A stretch of DNA of 64,000 nt from Panulirus ornatus (GCF_036320965.1 NC_092249.1:1574114-1638113), one strand, 5' to 3'; shown: positions 34,439-46,468, numbered from the stretch's first letter. Made by a program: numbers and translations. Notes: a model not told the origin generated them from the sequence alone.

Positions 34439-34588
34439 ACATAGACCAGCTTAAGCCAAGTACCCATTGATCGACCAGTCCTGAGGAGAGGATGAACACC
34501 TGGGATGGGCGTGGGCAGACTGCCAACCCTAGGATTTGAACCTATGCGGATGCTACTTCGGGCTGCCCACTACACTATGGAGGTGTGT
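34407..34588 (-). repeat. tRNA-derived SINE (minus) with (GT)n tail
   Basis: On the minus strand: A box in CCATAGTGTAGTGGGCAGC (about 34562-34580), B box AGGTTCAAATCCT (34531-34543), then a 3' domain GTTCATCCTCTCC and GGTCGATCAATGGGTACTTG shared with the SINE at 63.8 kb, ending at (GT)n (plus-strand CA at 34407-34436). Confidence 0.85.
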
Positions 34589-35138
34589 GTGTGTGGGGGG
34601 GACTAGAATACAGTGAGCACAGATTAAGCATTTCATACATGTGATTAAGCATAACATGCACGTGAAAAAAAACCTATGTTGAATAAGTTTGAATTTTGTG
34701 TGATTGATTAATTTTGATGATAGCTACATTGAAATCAAGTGGGACTGATATGAAATAATTTATTTCCCGTGCATCGGTATATACCATATGGGAATCAGAT
34801 TGAACCATTTCGGAATCATAAGAATGGGAGGTAATGTTGCAGTGTGTTTGTTATAACGAAGTGTATTGTTATTTGCCACCGTGAAATACACTGTATTTGT
34901 CTAGATGCATATTTATATCTTGAAATGCAACTACTATTTGTTATCAGGTATATTTTATGTGACAATAGTATATTGTAGATTAGGTCTGATGTTGAATTGT
35001 ACTGATGACAATTTAGTTGTTATTCTTACTGGTAAAACGTGAATTTAGATTGTACTCAGGTGTATTTCTCGTTCCGTGATATTTGACCTCTGAACTTGTG
35101 GCCCGAGTAAAACACTACATTCTTATAGCGTAACGCTG
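34589..35138. other. No gene seen
   Basis: Unique A/T-rich DNA. Confidence 0.45.
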
Positions 35139-35155
35139 GGGGGGGGGGGGGGGGG
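35139..35155. repeat. Poly(G) run
   Basis: About 17 consecutive G. Confidence 0.93.
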
Positions 35156-35765
35156 TCATCAAATCTCCAACAGCCGATAGAAAATTTACCCTGGTGACCT
35201 ATGACACCTTCTGGTCTCGTCGTCGTCGCCCAAAGCTGGCGAATACCGTGTTGGGCTAACCCTGGTGATGACCTGCTCTCACATGCCCGGTGGATAACGT
35301 GTGGGTATGTAGTTACCATCATTAGTGTACCATCTCAGCAACCCTTTTTCACGGTGTTCCGTCGGTCAGTTTTTTTAAGGTCGCGATTCAGTCGTGAGTT
35401 GGCAACCGTTGGATTCGTTCTGGAGTGACCAACCACACGCAGGTCACATCCACGCGGACCACCTGCCAGGTTAGGAATGAGGCAGTGCAACTAGATAAAA
35501 AAAAAATAGAGTATGATTAGATATTTGATTATCGTCCTTTTCTTATAATAAAGGATCTATTTGCCCTCTGATCTTGGCAAGGTAGCGTCAGGAACAAACG
35601 AATAATGGCTTTCTTTGGCCACACTCAGCCTCGCATCATCCTGTGTAGATTGAGAAACATTGAGATTTTTTAAGAGACTTTCTCGAAAATAGGCAAGTCC
35701 AGTTTCACCCACGCGTTCAAATGTTCGTTGAAAACTCCTTGAATTTCGGCCATATGGTGCTGTTA
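35156..35765. other. No gene seen
   Basis: Unique DNA; frames of 75-88 codons on both strands are not recognised. Confidence 0.4.
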
Positions 35766-35769
35766 AGGG

Positions 35770-35905
35770 AATGGGTCATGGCTTTGTATTGACCCGAGGG
35801 ACCAGCCTAGTGCCGTGTGTCTAAAAAAAACACGTCTCCGGGTCGGCCGCTGGAATCGAACCCGGGGTCTTGTGATTGGATAGAGCCCCGTAACCAAATA
35901 CGATA
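35770..35905 (-). repeat. tRNA-derived SINE (minus)
   Basis: Minus-strand GGGTTCGATTCC (35852-35863) is a good B box, preceded by TTGGTTACGGGGCTCTATCC then AATCACAAGACCCC, a tRNA-like region with a weak A box. GGCCGACCCGGAGACGTG and a T run follow. The 3' limit is uncertain. Confidence 0.65.
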
Positions 35906-36172
35906 TGATTCACAAAGTTATTAAGGACTTTGATCTATGCTTACCAGGACATAGAAGGTTTCTGTTGTTGAGGTATGTGTAGAGTTAGTAGTGGACTCCC
36001 AGTTGTATAGATTTCTATATCACACGTATAGAATTCTTTTACTTTTCGTGATAGTTTCCCAACCCTGCCAGTTTTCGATGCTCTGAGGTTTTCAGGCAAT
36101 AGTGAGATAAAGTATCTGCCTGACATGGCAGTAAAAGTGGTGGTGGTTGTGGTGGAGGGGATCCACTTCCCT

Positions 36173-36173
<1 letters not shown>

Positions 36174-36212
<39 letters not shown>
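36174..36212. repeat. (CA)n microsatellite
   Basis: About 19 CA units. Confidence 0.96.
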
Positions 36213-36215
<3 letters not shown>

Positions 36216-36339
36216 AGCAGCACTTGTCACCAGCCCTCCTCCATATTGTAACACATAGGGAGACACTTGCGGTTTTCTTTAATGCAGTTGTGGGGCTGGG
36301 GCGTTCCGTGCCAGGTTGTGGTTCGTGTTGTTGTGTGTA

Positions 36340-36495
36340 TGACAGTTGTAGTCGGTACGACGGGGTTGGGACCAGTATGACGAGGTTATGGCCAGTATGA
36401 CGGGGTTGTGACTAGTATGACTGGGTTGTAGGGCATTATGTGGGGTTGTGGATAGTAGAGGGAGTAGGAGGTTGCAGCGAGTATGACTGGAAATA
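36340..36495. repeat. Degenerate 20-21-bp minisatellite
   Basis: CCAGTATGACGGGGTTGTG and variants recur about six times. Confidence 0.82.
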
Positions 36496-36521
36496 AGTAT
36501 TATTCACACTATGAACTGTTA

Positions 36522-36522
<1 letters not shown>

Positions 36523-36598
<76 letters not shown>
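36523..36598. repeat. (TA)n microsatellite
   Basis: About 37 TA units. Confidence 0.97.
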
Positions 36599-36599
<1 letters not shown>

Positions 36600-36779
36600 T
36601 TGGCACTACTCAGCCCACAGTTCAAAATATAATTCCATGATCAGATATTCTCTGACCATTTCAGTAACTTTTATATTTTTGACAAAAATCGTCAGAATAC
36701 GCCACGCATCACCAGCTTTTGTTTTATGTATTTGTGTGAACTATTGTCGCTTTTAATAAAATCGAGATGCATCTGATTA

Positions 36780-36816
36780 TTTTTTATTATCATTATTATT
36801 ATCATTATTATTATTA

Positions 36817-36897
<81 letters not shown>
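36780..36897. repeat. (TTA)n microsatellite
   Basis: About 38 trinucleotide units with several TCA and TTTTA interruptions. Confidence 0.95.
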
Positions 36898-37165
36898 GTG
36901 GGGAATTATAAACTGTAGTTCCATTCAGACGGAAGTTGATTGACCCAAGGTGTTTTCCTCAGTTTCGTGAACACTAAGATGAAAAAAGATTTGACTTAAA
37001 AAAAAGACATAATGTTTCAGCTCACGGTGTCTTACACTCGACATCCCCAGATAGTAATAAATACTTATTAGACATTTAAGTTGAATTTATAAAGGTAAAT
37101 TAAGGCCAGTAAAATGGCTGACTCTTTTACTGTTTAGAAAGAAAACAGTTGGAGTATATGGGAAT

Positions 37166-37400
37166 GACAGATAACAGAAGACCTGATGGTCTATGACAAG
37201 GTTATCTACTGGAGGACAGTACATGGGAAGGACAGATAACACAAGACCTGATGGTCTATGACCAGGTTATCTGCTGGAGGACAGTACATGGGAAGGACAG
37301 GTAACACAAGACCTGATGGTCCATGACGAGGTTATCTGCTGGAGGACAGTACATGGGAAAGACAGATAACACAAGACCTGATGGTCTATGACAGGTTATT
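37166..37400. repeat. 65-bp minisatellite, about 3.6 copies
   Basis: GACAGATAAC or GACAGGTAAC begins units at 37166, 37231, 37296 and 37361, an exact 65-base period. Units contain ACCTGATGGTCTATGAC and TCTGCTGGAGGACAGTACAT. Confidence 0.95.
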
Positions 37401-38199
37401 TGCATATTTCCGGTAGGATCAGTGTACGTGAATATCATGAAGTGAAGATGAGCCAGAGACGATAATAGTTGACCCAACTCCTAAGCTTTCGTGCTGTCTA
37501 CATGGCAGGAGTTTATCTAATAAGGGTCAGTTTTAGTTATTCTTGGTACGGAAGATCAGTCATCAGTATCGGCTAATCGATGAGTGGATAGATAGTGGTC
37601 CAGGGATTAATGACAGTTAATTAGGTCACTGGTGATTTAGTGGGTTGTTGGGTTAGATGCATATGGGTGCAGAAAGTATATAAAACCAGGAACATGGTGA
37701 GTAGAAGTATAATATTAGAATGAAAGGGAGAAATACTGGAGTATGAAGACATGCTTTAATTAGTTAAAGGGAAGAGGGGAAGCCAAAACATCAAATATTC
37801 TTTTAGAGGCAAGAGAAAGTCGTATTGGTATCCTAACTCTGGCAACGAAGTATTGATCCAGATCCAAGAATATGACAATATTGATCGTTTAACACACACA
37901 CATAAAGCGAGCAGGATTGCTTGAAATTTTTAAGATGACTTACAAAGACTCCACAGTTGGTGGTCACAAATGAAATGTAATCCCGAGAAGATGTAATGAG
38001 GATGTGACAGTGTGAAAGAAGACCTTAGTATGATTGTTATGTGGCAGGATATAACCTTCAGGACGCCTTCTGCGAGAGGAACTTAAACAGTCACATTCCA
38101 TAAACTGTTTCCCGGGGCCCCGCGCGTGTGGAGGACGGTCGAGGAGAGAGAGACACGGTCTCTGCTGGCATATACCAGAATAGCATTCAAGTATGAGGT
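37401..38199. other. No gene seen
   Basis: Unique DNA; CCCGGGGCCCCGCGCG at 38111 is a short GC island. No supported gene. Confidence 0.4.
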
Positions 38200-38640
38200 T
38201 TAGGAAGGTGTTTAGCGAGCTGTACTTATCCTACGTAAGGCCAAACAATTTGATTTTCGTCTTTAGGTATCGCACCTAAAGAAGCAAATAGTTAATAGAG
38301 AAGGTCCAGAGGAGGGCAGGAAAGTTGGTACCACAATTAAGAAAGATGAGTTACAGGGAACGGCTTGTGGCTTTGAATTTACCCCCCTGGTCAGAGAAAG
38401 GAGGAAGGGGTGACCTGATCACAGTCTTTTAAGTTTCCAAACTTGGATGGTGTCGAATGAATAGTTTGTCGAGAGATGTAAGGATAGAGCGACCACAGGG
38501 ACATGGCATGAGATCAAGCAGGAAATTTGGTGAAAACGATGGAAAAGAAAGTACTTCTATAGCATGAGGATGGTGGATGACTGGAACAGGACATAGTGAA
38601 ACTGACAACATACAGGATTTAAGTTGTATGGTAGTAGAGA
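38200..38640 (+). pseudogene. CR1/L2-like LINE reverse-transcriptase C-terminal remnant (plus)
   Basis: Plus-strand translation gives LYLSYVRPN, then KVQRRAGKLVPQLRKMSYRE followed by RLVALNLPPWSEK and GRGDLITVF, a stop, and in another frame MRMVDDWNRT. This matches the C-terminal plan of CR1/L2-like LINE proteins and is less decayed at its 5' end than the copy at 33.8 kb. Stops and frame shifts make it non-functional. The sequence ends in a purine-rich G run, without a clear poly(A). Confidence 0.78.
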
Positions 38641-38644
38641 AAGT

Positions 38645-39280
38645 TCGAGAGGGAGAGGGGGGGGAGGGGAGGTGGCGGGGGGCTACGAGTGTAGAACTCG
38701 CTTGCCATACAGTGTGAGTGGAATAAAAATATTGAGAGACAACATAAAGAAATTCAGTTGTGTGATGGAGACTGTAGAGTACAGTACAGATTGGTAATTA
38801 CACTGAAGGACAAAGATCCTGAGTCACTCAAAATCTTGAAAATGATCCTGTTCGAAGCTGTTCTGAACTGTCATTGTGTACGTGTGTAGAAGTTGAGGTC
38901 GATACAGCCTTAACCAGGCGCAGGTCAGGTCCCTCCCAGTGTACACCATGGATGGCGTGCAGGTCGAGGATTCAACCTCCTCTGCAAACACCAGAAAGAT
39001 CTTTGGGTAATGGTGTCATGGATCATGTTTAAGACCAATTACAATCATATTTAACACCTCGGGATTGATCGCCAGCGTCGCTATTAATTTGATTATCAAA
39101 AACTCAAACAACGATTTTGATTACTCGGTGTTGTTGATGGATGGTTGTTTGATCAATGGGTGTTGACCGGCCGTTGTTTTCACAACACCCACGCGATGTT
39201 GATTCATTAATCGTGACATCTGACGTGACTGTGTTGTTAAGTCGTGAAATATTAGACTTCAGAACCATCGTATATCATAG
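38645..39280. other. No gene seen
   Basis: Unique DNA with no supported feature. Confidence 0.45.
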
Positions 39281-39281
39281 T

Positions 39282-39620
39282 TTATTTGAAAAATAAATGA
39301 AGGATCGTCTTGTACAGGACAATACGTATAACAACATGTACATTCCCTTTAGGAAGGCACTCAAATGTATGACAGTTTGACACAATCTGAAACGAAAGAC
39401 ATCTAACTTTGACGAGGGACTGTATTGTGTCCCTCCGCACCTTCGCTGTCATGTTTGCCATGAGGGGATGTGCCACCAAACTCATGTTCACTGCGCTTTG
39501 ATGAATGGGCATTCACTTCATCTTCGACAGATGCATCTTCACCCTCGACACAGCTGTCTATACTTTCTCGACAGGCGCGTGTTCTGCTAGATGTCAAAGG
39601 GACGTCCTCTCTACACTTCT
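39282..39620 (-). other. Unrecognised minus-strand frame with AATAAA downstream
   Basis: On the minus strand a frame of about 71 codons ending at 39403 is polar and acidic (SCVEGEDASVEDEV, then HSSKRSEHEFGG). About 110 bases after its stop lies CAAATAAACTATG, a possible polyadenylation signal near 39290. A TAG precedes it upstream, no start ATG or strong splice acceptor is seen, and no family is recognised. It could be a terminal exon, a decayed element or chance. Confidence 0.18.
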
Positions 39621-40600
39621 ACCTCTACCTTTTCTAGATCTTCACGCTCGACGCCATCCATAGGCGTTTGACCTACCATGTTATGGTCAGGTCAGACGAT
39701 GCCTCTGCCCGCTCGACCCCACTACCCCTGGGGTACCCTGAGGGAGGTCAGAGTGAAGGTCGTGAGTGATGGTGATCAATTCTCAACCCAGGGTTAGGAT
39801 TGTAGGATGGAATGGAAGTAAAGAGAGAACAAGAAAAGTTTTTTTTATGAAAGTTTGTGTAATTATGATAAACTTTATCATATTTACCAGTTATGCTTAC
39901 GGGGGTAGAGAGTTTTACCACTCGTGGGGCCCCAGCTTTTGAACCTATAGGTTTTGATTACCTTTATTCATATTAGAGGGAAAAATCAAAATTACTGAAT
40001 CCCTGATACAGTCATCCGATCCTCCATCTCATCTCAAACTTGGAATAAAACCCAAAGAACAAAACCACGGAGTTATGTTGCGTTTTATGTTGCGTGGCTT
40101 TCACAAGACAGGTTCTGTAGGAGGTTGAGGTGGTGGAGTGGTGCGAAGCTGCCTTGGGATAACGCATGATCGTCTCTTGGGCCTCCAGCTTGCAGTAGGC
40201 CTATATTGTATTATTAAGGGAAAGAGGAAGAGGAGGATTGAGGAGGTCAGAGCCGCCACGGGGAGGTGAAATGGCAACAATAGGGATGTGGATAGGAGGA
40301 GCAGGGTAGCTTCCAAAGGAGGGACGGTGTGGGTTGGAAGAGAGGGAAGGACAGAGAGGGAGGGAGGGAGGAAGGAAGCGGATTGAGGGAGAGGGAGAGA
40401 TGAGCGAAAGAAAGAAAATAGTGAAAGCCGTGATGTGTTCAGGATGATATACAGACACAGGGAAGGGGAGGTAGTTAGGGAACAGCGTGTGTCTCAGCTG
40501 CAGGAGAACCTTAACATGTCTTAGAGCTCTTCCCTTCACCAGGTCCTGTAGCGTCCTCTCACATCAACCCCAAGTCACAGGTCAAAGGCTGGGCCATTAT
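39621..40600. other. No gene seen
   Basis: A 112-codon minus frame (40201-40539) lies in purine-rich GGGAGG DNA and is proline/serine-rich. It is judged compositional. Confidence 0.4.
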
Positions 40601-40608
40601 ACCCTAGG

Positions 40609-40757
40609 ATCTCACATCGTGCTCAAGGAGTCCTACTCGCGTACTCAGGGGTCCTACTGTTGTGCTCAAGGGGTCCTGCCGTCGTGCTCCAGGGTTCTAC
40701 CGTTGTTCTCAAGGACCGTACCGTCGTGCTGTAAGGCCATAGTGTCGTGCTAGAGGA
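40609..40757 (-). repeat. 21-bp interspersed minisatellite, locus 5 (decayed)
   Basis: About seven minus-sense units, strongly diverged, such as CACATCGTGCTCAAGGAGTC and GACCGTACCGTCGTGCTG. The left flank, read on minus, gives TATAATGGCCCAGCCTTTGA, the same flank as locus 2. This is the oldest-looking copy of the family. Confidence 0.82.
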
Positions 40758-41009
40758 GATAAAACAGCTTGACATATGTAGACATGATCTACCTGGTTTA
40801 ATCGGCATCATAGTTGAGGATTTCTGACACTACAGGTAGAGACTGGTCCTATCTGGTGAGTTGACAGAAGGGCTTTTGATGGCCTTCCAGACGCGAGTTC
40901 TGGATCAAGAGTTGACAGGAGAGAGATCAGATCGTAAGTCTTCTTGCTTGTCAAGGATCGTTGATATCATATAGCAAGTTTTCCATCGTACTGGTTGGTC
41001 CAGTGTACA

Positions 41010-41560
41010 TTCGGGCGTTCCAGCGGAGGTTGGCGATCCAGCAATGATTCGGGGGGGGGGGGGGGGGGGGCCACAGAAAGACTTCCAGTGGTTCTATAGT
41101 GATCAAGTGAAGGATTATATCCTATCTTGACCTGAGGTTTTCCAGCAGAATGTTGTGTTCTTCTTGGCCTCAGGGGTGAGGATGTTCCAGGTGACGATGG
41201 TGTTGTAGGAGGCCTTGGAGTGTTGGTTGTCCAGTCGAGGATCTTATACTTCCTGACCTGGAGAATTGATGGTCTTACTGGACTCGAGTTACTGGTGTTC
41301 CAGCCGGCACTGTGGTATTCCAGCTACTGATATTGCACCAGCTGCCAATGTGTTGGTGTTCCAGCTGAGTATATCCTTCCACCTGGCGCTGTGGCGGCGT
41401 TCCAGTAGAATATTTTCATCCAGCCGGCACTGTGGTGGTGTTCCAGACATGTGTCTTGCTCCAGCCAGCTCCTTGGTGTTGTTCCAGCTTGCACCGTGGC
41501 AGTCAGTCAGTTGTGGCTGTGTACGTCATCTGGAAGTAGTCAGATGTGTTCTGCATGATC
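41010..41560. repeat. Degenerate repeat built on GGTGTTCCAGC, with poly(G)
   Basis: GTTCCAGC, GTATTCCAGC, CATCCAGCCGGCACTGTGG and similar words recur about 12 times with spacing of 25-50 bases. A G run of about 20 lies at 41051-41070. The 117-codon plus frame (41266-41616) is a translation of this array. Confidence 0.7.
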
Positions 41561-41619
41561 CCTGGGGTTATGGTTTTGTTCCAGGACAAACTTTGCTTTC
41601 CTTTGTTGTTGGGAAATGA

Positions 41620-42117
41620 TGGGGAGGAAGAAGAAGAAACAACAATTCGGTGTGTTTAGTTATTTGTTACATCCCGTTAGGCTACTACGCTATAACTGTT
41701 AACTCCTCTGGTTGTTAATTAATAACTACAGCGGATGGATGGATGAATTCCATAAGCTCGTGGTGGCAATATTGGGCATTTTCTTGGTCTATTATGGTTT
41801 CATTGTGGACGACTATGGAGTGTTTAAAGCGTAGAATTTCTGGATCGCTGGAGTAGGTAGAGGCCCGTTGAAGGAATTTGGGTAATGTTAAAGTCCTTTT
41901 TATTTTACACATTGATGGTCGTGTTGTATCATCACGGTCGTCATTGCCAGAGTTCGCTGGTAGTTTTGGATGTTGCGTAAAGGGGTCGCTGGGCTTCCGG
42001 AGTCATGAAGTTTGGACTGGGTGATGCATCGGTGGGGTAGCAGGACCAGCTTCGCACATCCCCAAGTCTGTTCCCAAGGGTCCAGAGCTCCAGTTTTCTC
42101 CAGCACCGAGTTCATCT
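41620..42117. other. No gene seen
   Basis: Minus frames of 65 and 71 codons are not recognised. Confidence 0.4.
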
Positions 42118-42150
42118 TGTCTTCTCCTCCTCCTCCTCCTCCTCCTCATC
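42118..42150. repeat. (CTC)n microsatellite
   Basis: About nine trinucleotide units. Confidence 0.9.
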
Positions 42151-42862
42151 GTCCTGACGCTTCTGCTTCTTCCTTCAACGCTGATCTGGTCTTATTCTTG
42201 CTTGCTTCTTGCGTACAGGTCCCTCTCGTGGTGTCCTGCAAGCCTCATTAATCTATTTATTTCTACGTTTTTTTATGGGTTTCAGTGTGTCTTGATACAG
42301 TATGTATTTACGTTTATCCTAATATTTGTTGTCTCTGCTTTTCTCCCTCGTTCGTCTCTGCTTCATTCATTTTCCTCGTTAAATTGACCTCACTCGCCTT
42401 CTACTACTTGTGTTCTCTCTTGCCTTCCTTCCTCGTGGGACAGTTGTCTTAATTGCTGAGATAGTTTGGGTAATTCGGCCTCCCTGTCGTAAGTCGAATT
42501 CGTTACCAGAAGAAGATTCGAATCAGCTGAAGATTCGCTCCGACCCTCCAGCTTTTTTTCAAGTTTACATTTCTTTAGGTTGAAGTGTAAACCCGACCTG
42601 ACCGCGCTTAGGCAAAACGTGGGCCGACTCGTTCGGTGACACGAAAATTCTCATTTGAATTGTTTTCCCCGAGATTTGCCCACTAGTTTCTCCTGCAAGA
42701 TGTAATTTCGTCGTCTGCGATGCCTCGTAATGTCTCTAATACCACCACAGACGAAGAGTCATTAATGATTTGTCCATCTGTGACCCAGGAAAATCCGCGT
42801 AAACCCCTGATAGTCGACCCACCCTTAACCCCCCCCAACCCGGATCATCAATTTCAACTCGC
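42151..42862. other. No gene seen
   Basis: Pyrimidine-rich to 42440, then unique. CCTCCCTGTCGTAAGTCGAA and GAAGATTCGAATCAGCTGAA near 42480-42532 have no tRNA-like context. Confidence 0.4.
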
Positions 42863-43003
42863 GATATAGATGCCAGTGTTCGATACACTAGATATAGATG
42901 CCAGTGTTCGATACACTAGATATAGATGCCAGTGTTCGATACACTAGATATAGATGCCAGTGTTCGATACACTAGATATAGATGCCAGTGTTCGATACAC
43001 TAG
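42863..43003. repeat. 28-bp minisatellite, 5 identical copies
   Basis: GATATAGATGCCAGTGTTCG followed by ATACACTA repeats at 42863, 42891, 42919, 42947 and 42975 with no difference seen, so it is very young or homogenised. Confidence 0.96.
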
Positions 43004-43135
43004 AAAAACGGATCGTAAGAAACACATTGTCAGAAAGTTATATCTTTTTTTTTTTTGTATACGTAAATACGTTGTAGTGGTTCTACGATAGTGCTAACAA
43101 ATGATTGGATGTGAGTAGGTTAATGTACGACCATG

Positions 43136-43157
43136 TGTGTGTGTGTGTGTGTGTGTG
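43136..43157. repeat. (GT)n microsatellite
   Basis: About 11 GT units. Confidence 0.92.
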
Positions 43158-43270
43158 GGAGGGAGGTGCGCATCTGTGTTCGCAGCGGTATCACCCACAC
43201 CCCACACTCACGCCATTGAGACTGGGATTCAGTAATCTCTGAATTTGCTACCTTTGCTAGCGCCATGAAC

Positions 43271-43277
43271 AGAGAGA

Positions 43278-43360
<83 letters not shown>
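43271..43360. repeat. (GA)n microsatellite
   Basis: About 44 GA units with one G interruption near 43280. Confidence 0.97.
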
Positions 43361-43361
<1 letters not shown>

Positions 43362-43833
43362 CTTTAGTACACGATTTTAAACAAGACGCATTTCAGAAAG
43401 ACACCAGATGTGGGTAGTACGGCTGAAGCATTCATGAAATGTATTCCTGGTATATTTCATCGGAGTCGTACCTCGTATATTCACAGTCGGCCAAGAAGAA
43501 AACGAATTCGTCCTGGCCCTCAAGGGTTCAGCCCACTCTAGCGGAGGTTATCCCAACCTTTTGGCATGAACCTTCCTCACATTCCATCGCCACAATACTG
43601 GCTGGAAATCCCCTCCAGAATCTTTGTGGTGTTGGGGATCAATAATGGCGGAACGTGACGCAATTGACCTAAGAGGGTCATGCTGGACGGACGCCCGCCG
43701 GGTTCAGGCGTGGCTCCTGACCCATCTAACCGTTGCTCGGGGGCTGTGACGTAACCAGCGCCGCTTCGGGACGTCTCGCCACGATTGAATGGATGTTGAT
43801 TATCAGTTACTAATGTTAACGATACTGGTAATG

Positions 43834-43837
<4 letters not shown>

Positions 43838-43868
<31 letters not shown>
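43838..43868. repeat. (AAT)n microsatellite
   Basis: About ten units, with related ATAATG and ATAGTAAT words to 43920. Confidence 0.92.
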
Positions 43869-43870
<2 letters not shown>

Positions 43871-43929
43871 TAATAGTAATAATTTGATTATAATAGTAAT
43901 AACAATGATGATAATGTTAATAATTGAAT

Positions 43930-44915
43930 TAACAGCAGGCAAAGTTTAAAGAAAATTGGGGAAAACACACTCAGTATACACTGTTGTATTATTAAAGGAT
44001 GGCGGTGGGTTAAACAGACAATTTTTACATGGTTATTTGGGGGAGGTGACATTTGTCGCTGGTTATTGATGCTTATAATGGTTGGGGTGGGCTGGGGTTG
44101 TGTGTGCAGTACACGCTGGAATGGACTACCATGTAATATGTGTGAGTTTTGCTTTATGTATGAAGAGGTTCGCTGTAAGGTGTCTGTAATGAACTTTTAT
44201 TCAGCTCATGTGAGCTGTTTGTACAAGTTTTCCCAGCCTCTTGTGAGCGGTTTTTATCAGCTCTTACGAGCTGCAGTGAACAGTCAGTTCGAGCTGTTCT
44301 AGGCTCGTGTGAACACACATCTGTACGAAAAAAAGAAAATAGAAAAAGGTTTTGTTAGATTTAGCAGGACACGAGAGGCAACGTATCGAGGCACGCTGAG
44401 AAATTAGACAACATTGTGCTGTTAGATTTTTATTGGGTGGAATTTTTATATAGAATATTTGCCATTATTTAATAGTTTAATCAAGTTTCACCCTCGCATG
44501 CCTGAAATGCCAAATTTCATGAAAGGCTATTTGTTCTGACGTATAAATGCTTTTTTTTTTTAATCCTTTATAATAGATTGTTGATATAGTGAATTATAGA
44601 TAGAGTGCATTTCATGTGTCGAGAGATTTCAAATACGGAATTGTTTGTCTTTTTAAAAGATGTTTTGTATATCCAGCGGAGGTGTCCTTGCTCTGTGAGT
44701 GGTGCAGACAAAAGGCCGCTAGAAAACGAGAGGTGGGGTTGGTGGTCCAGCCAACAAGAAGGTAAACAAAAGCAAGACAAGTGAGTCAAACTTCAGTGTA
44801 AATATATCAGTGACACAAAGTTAAGAGACGCTTTCTGCATCGGAAGTGTCCAGACTCACTCAATTATAAGAGGAAGGAAATGGCGGGTACCACTTGTCGT
44901 GTTTTGTGTCTTCGT
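43930..44915. other. No gene seen
   Basis: Between 44205 and 44315 GAGCTGT/GAGCGGT/CGAGCTG words recur loosely. Otherwise unique DNA. Confidence 0.4.
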
Positions 44916-44919
44916 CCAG

Positions 44920-45065
44920 TAGTTTGAGTGGTTCTTGTGGTTTTGTCTGGTCGGTGAGGTGGTTGCTTGTCTTGTTAAAGTGGTTCATGTCATGTCGGGT
45001 AGTTCAAGATGGTTCCTGTCATGTTGGGTAGTTAGGGTGGTTCCTGGCTTGTGTGGTAGCTAGGA
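44920..45065. repeat. Degenerate repeat of about 31 bp
   Basis: GTGGTTCTTGTGG, GTGGTTCATGTCATGTCGGG, ATGGTTCCTGTCATGTTGGG and GTGGTTCCTGG recur in series with TAGTT links. Confidence 0.72.
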
Positions 45066-46094
45066 TGATAAATGTGTATTGTTTGGTATTACTTCATCAT
45101 GACTCGTCTCCCATCCACAACCTAACCTCCCCCTACACACCTTATCTCAACCCCCCCATTCCCCCCCACAACCTATCCTCCCCAATACTCAGCTTTCCAC
45201 CGTTTTTACCCTCCCCAACACCATTATTTCTCCCCACTTCTTGCTCCCCCACCCACCGACCCACCATAACCCTGGCACTGCTTCCCACTTCCTCTCCTCC
45301 CGTTGGTGCCACCGTGGCACTATATAGAGGGCCAGTTTTCCTTTGTTTCCACTATCAAGGTTTTTGTGGTCTTCCCCCACCCCCCCGTGGTCACCACACA
45401 GCCCCCCCTGAGGGAGGGACTCTTCGCCTCAGGGGATAAAAACCCCAGATTACAGCCTCTCGAATAAAAATCCCAAAGTCACACCCTAGTATTTCCCTTT
45501 GATCTTGCTGCGCACGAAGAATAAAAACCAAATTCCTTCTGTTATCTCTAGGTCTGTTTTTGATTTTTGTTGGAGAAATGAAAATTAATAAGCTCGCATT
45601 TTGTGTAGATCAATCGTAATATCCCCCCACACCCCCCTCTCAAACTAAAAACCTGTGAAAATTTTATATTCTAAATTTTTTTCCTAAAAAAGAAAAGATT
45701 CGTTTTATTTTACATAGCTATGTAGTTTTTTTTTCCAAGGAAAAATCTAAAATTCCTCATCCAAGTTTTTCCTTTATATGTAAACTTTTACATTTTTTTT
45801 CTCACTTACTATACTTACCTTTTTCCGGGGGAAAAAAAATGTATATGTTAATGTTAGGCATTTGAATTTCCAAACAGCGCTCCGTGTTTTTCCTATTCTT
45901 TTTTTTTTCGGGAAATGCTTCCCCGTTTTCTAATAAGCGCTGTTGTTTTGAGGTCCAACTCTATATTTGATGGCAAAGCAATTTAACAGGCCAATTACGT
46001 GCTGGTAGTTGGGAAAAGCGGCCGACATAATTGATTCCGGCGCCTCCATATTTATATTTCATGTGAAAACTGTGCAGGTAATTTTACCTGGCGT

Positions 46095-46097
<3 letters not shown>
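45066..46097. other. No gene seen
   Basis: C-rich to 45440 (a 128-codon plus frame there is proline-rich low complexity), then A/T-rich with many T runs to 45910. Confidence 0.45.

Positions 46098-46133
<36 letters not shown>
46098..46133. repeat. (CA)n microsatellite
   Basis: About 18 CA units. Confidence 0.95.
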
Positions 46134-46136
<3 letters not shown>

Positions 46137-46235
46137 TCCCCTTTCGTTCTCCTAATTGGTTAATCAGAAATGACGGCCAACACATCCGTGTAATACTAGC
46201 ACAACCATCTCGTTCATACCAGACACGTTAAGGTG

Positions 46236-46240
<5 letters not shown>

Positions 46241-46309
<69 letters not shown>
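46241..46309. repeat. (CT)n microsatellite
   Basis: About 34 CT units. Confidence 0.97.
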
Positions 46310-46312
<3 letters not shown>

Positions 46313-46468
46313 GCTAAATCTGTTGTGGATGCAACACTTCTCCGGTTGAAAGATGGCAGCAGACGACCCTAAGGTTTGATAATTACATAATGAGCGTGGC
46401 TGCTGCGAGAAGCAACAGTACTGTTTATCAACCACTGCGCGCGGTGTCAGGGCTACGCTTTGACCCTT

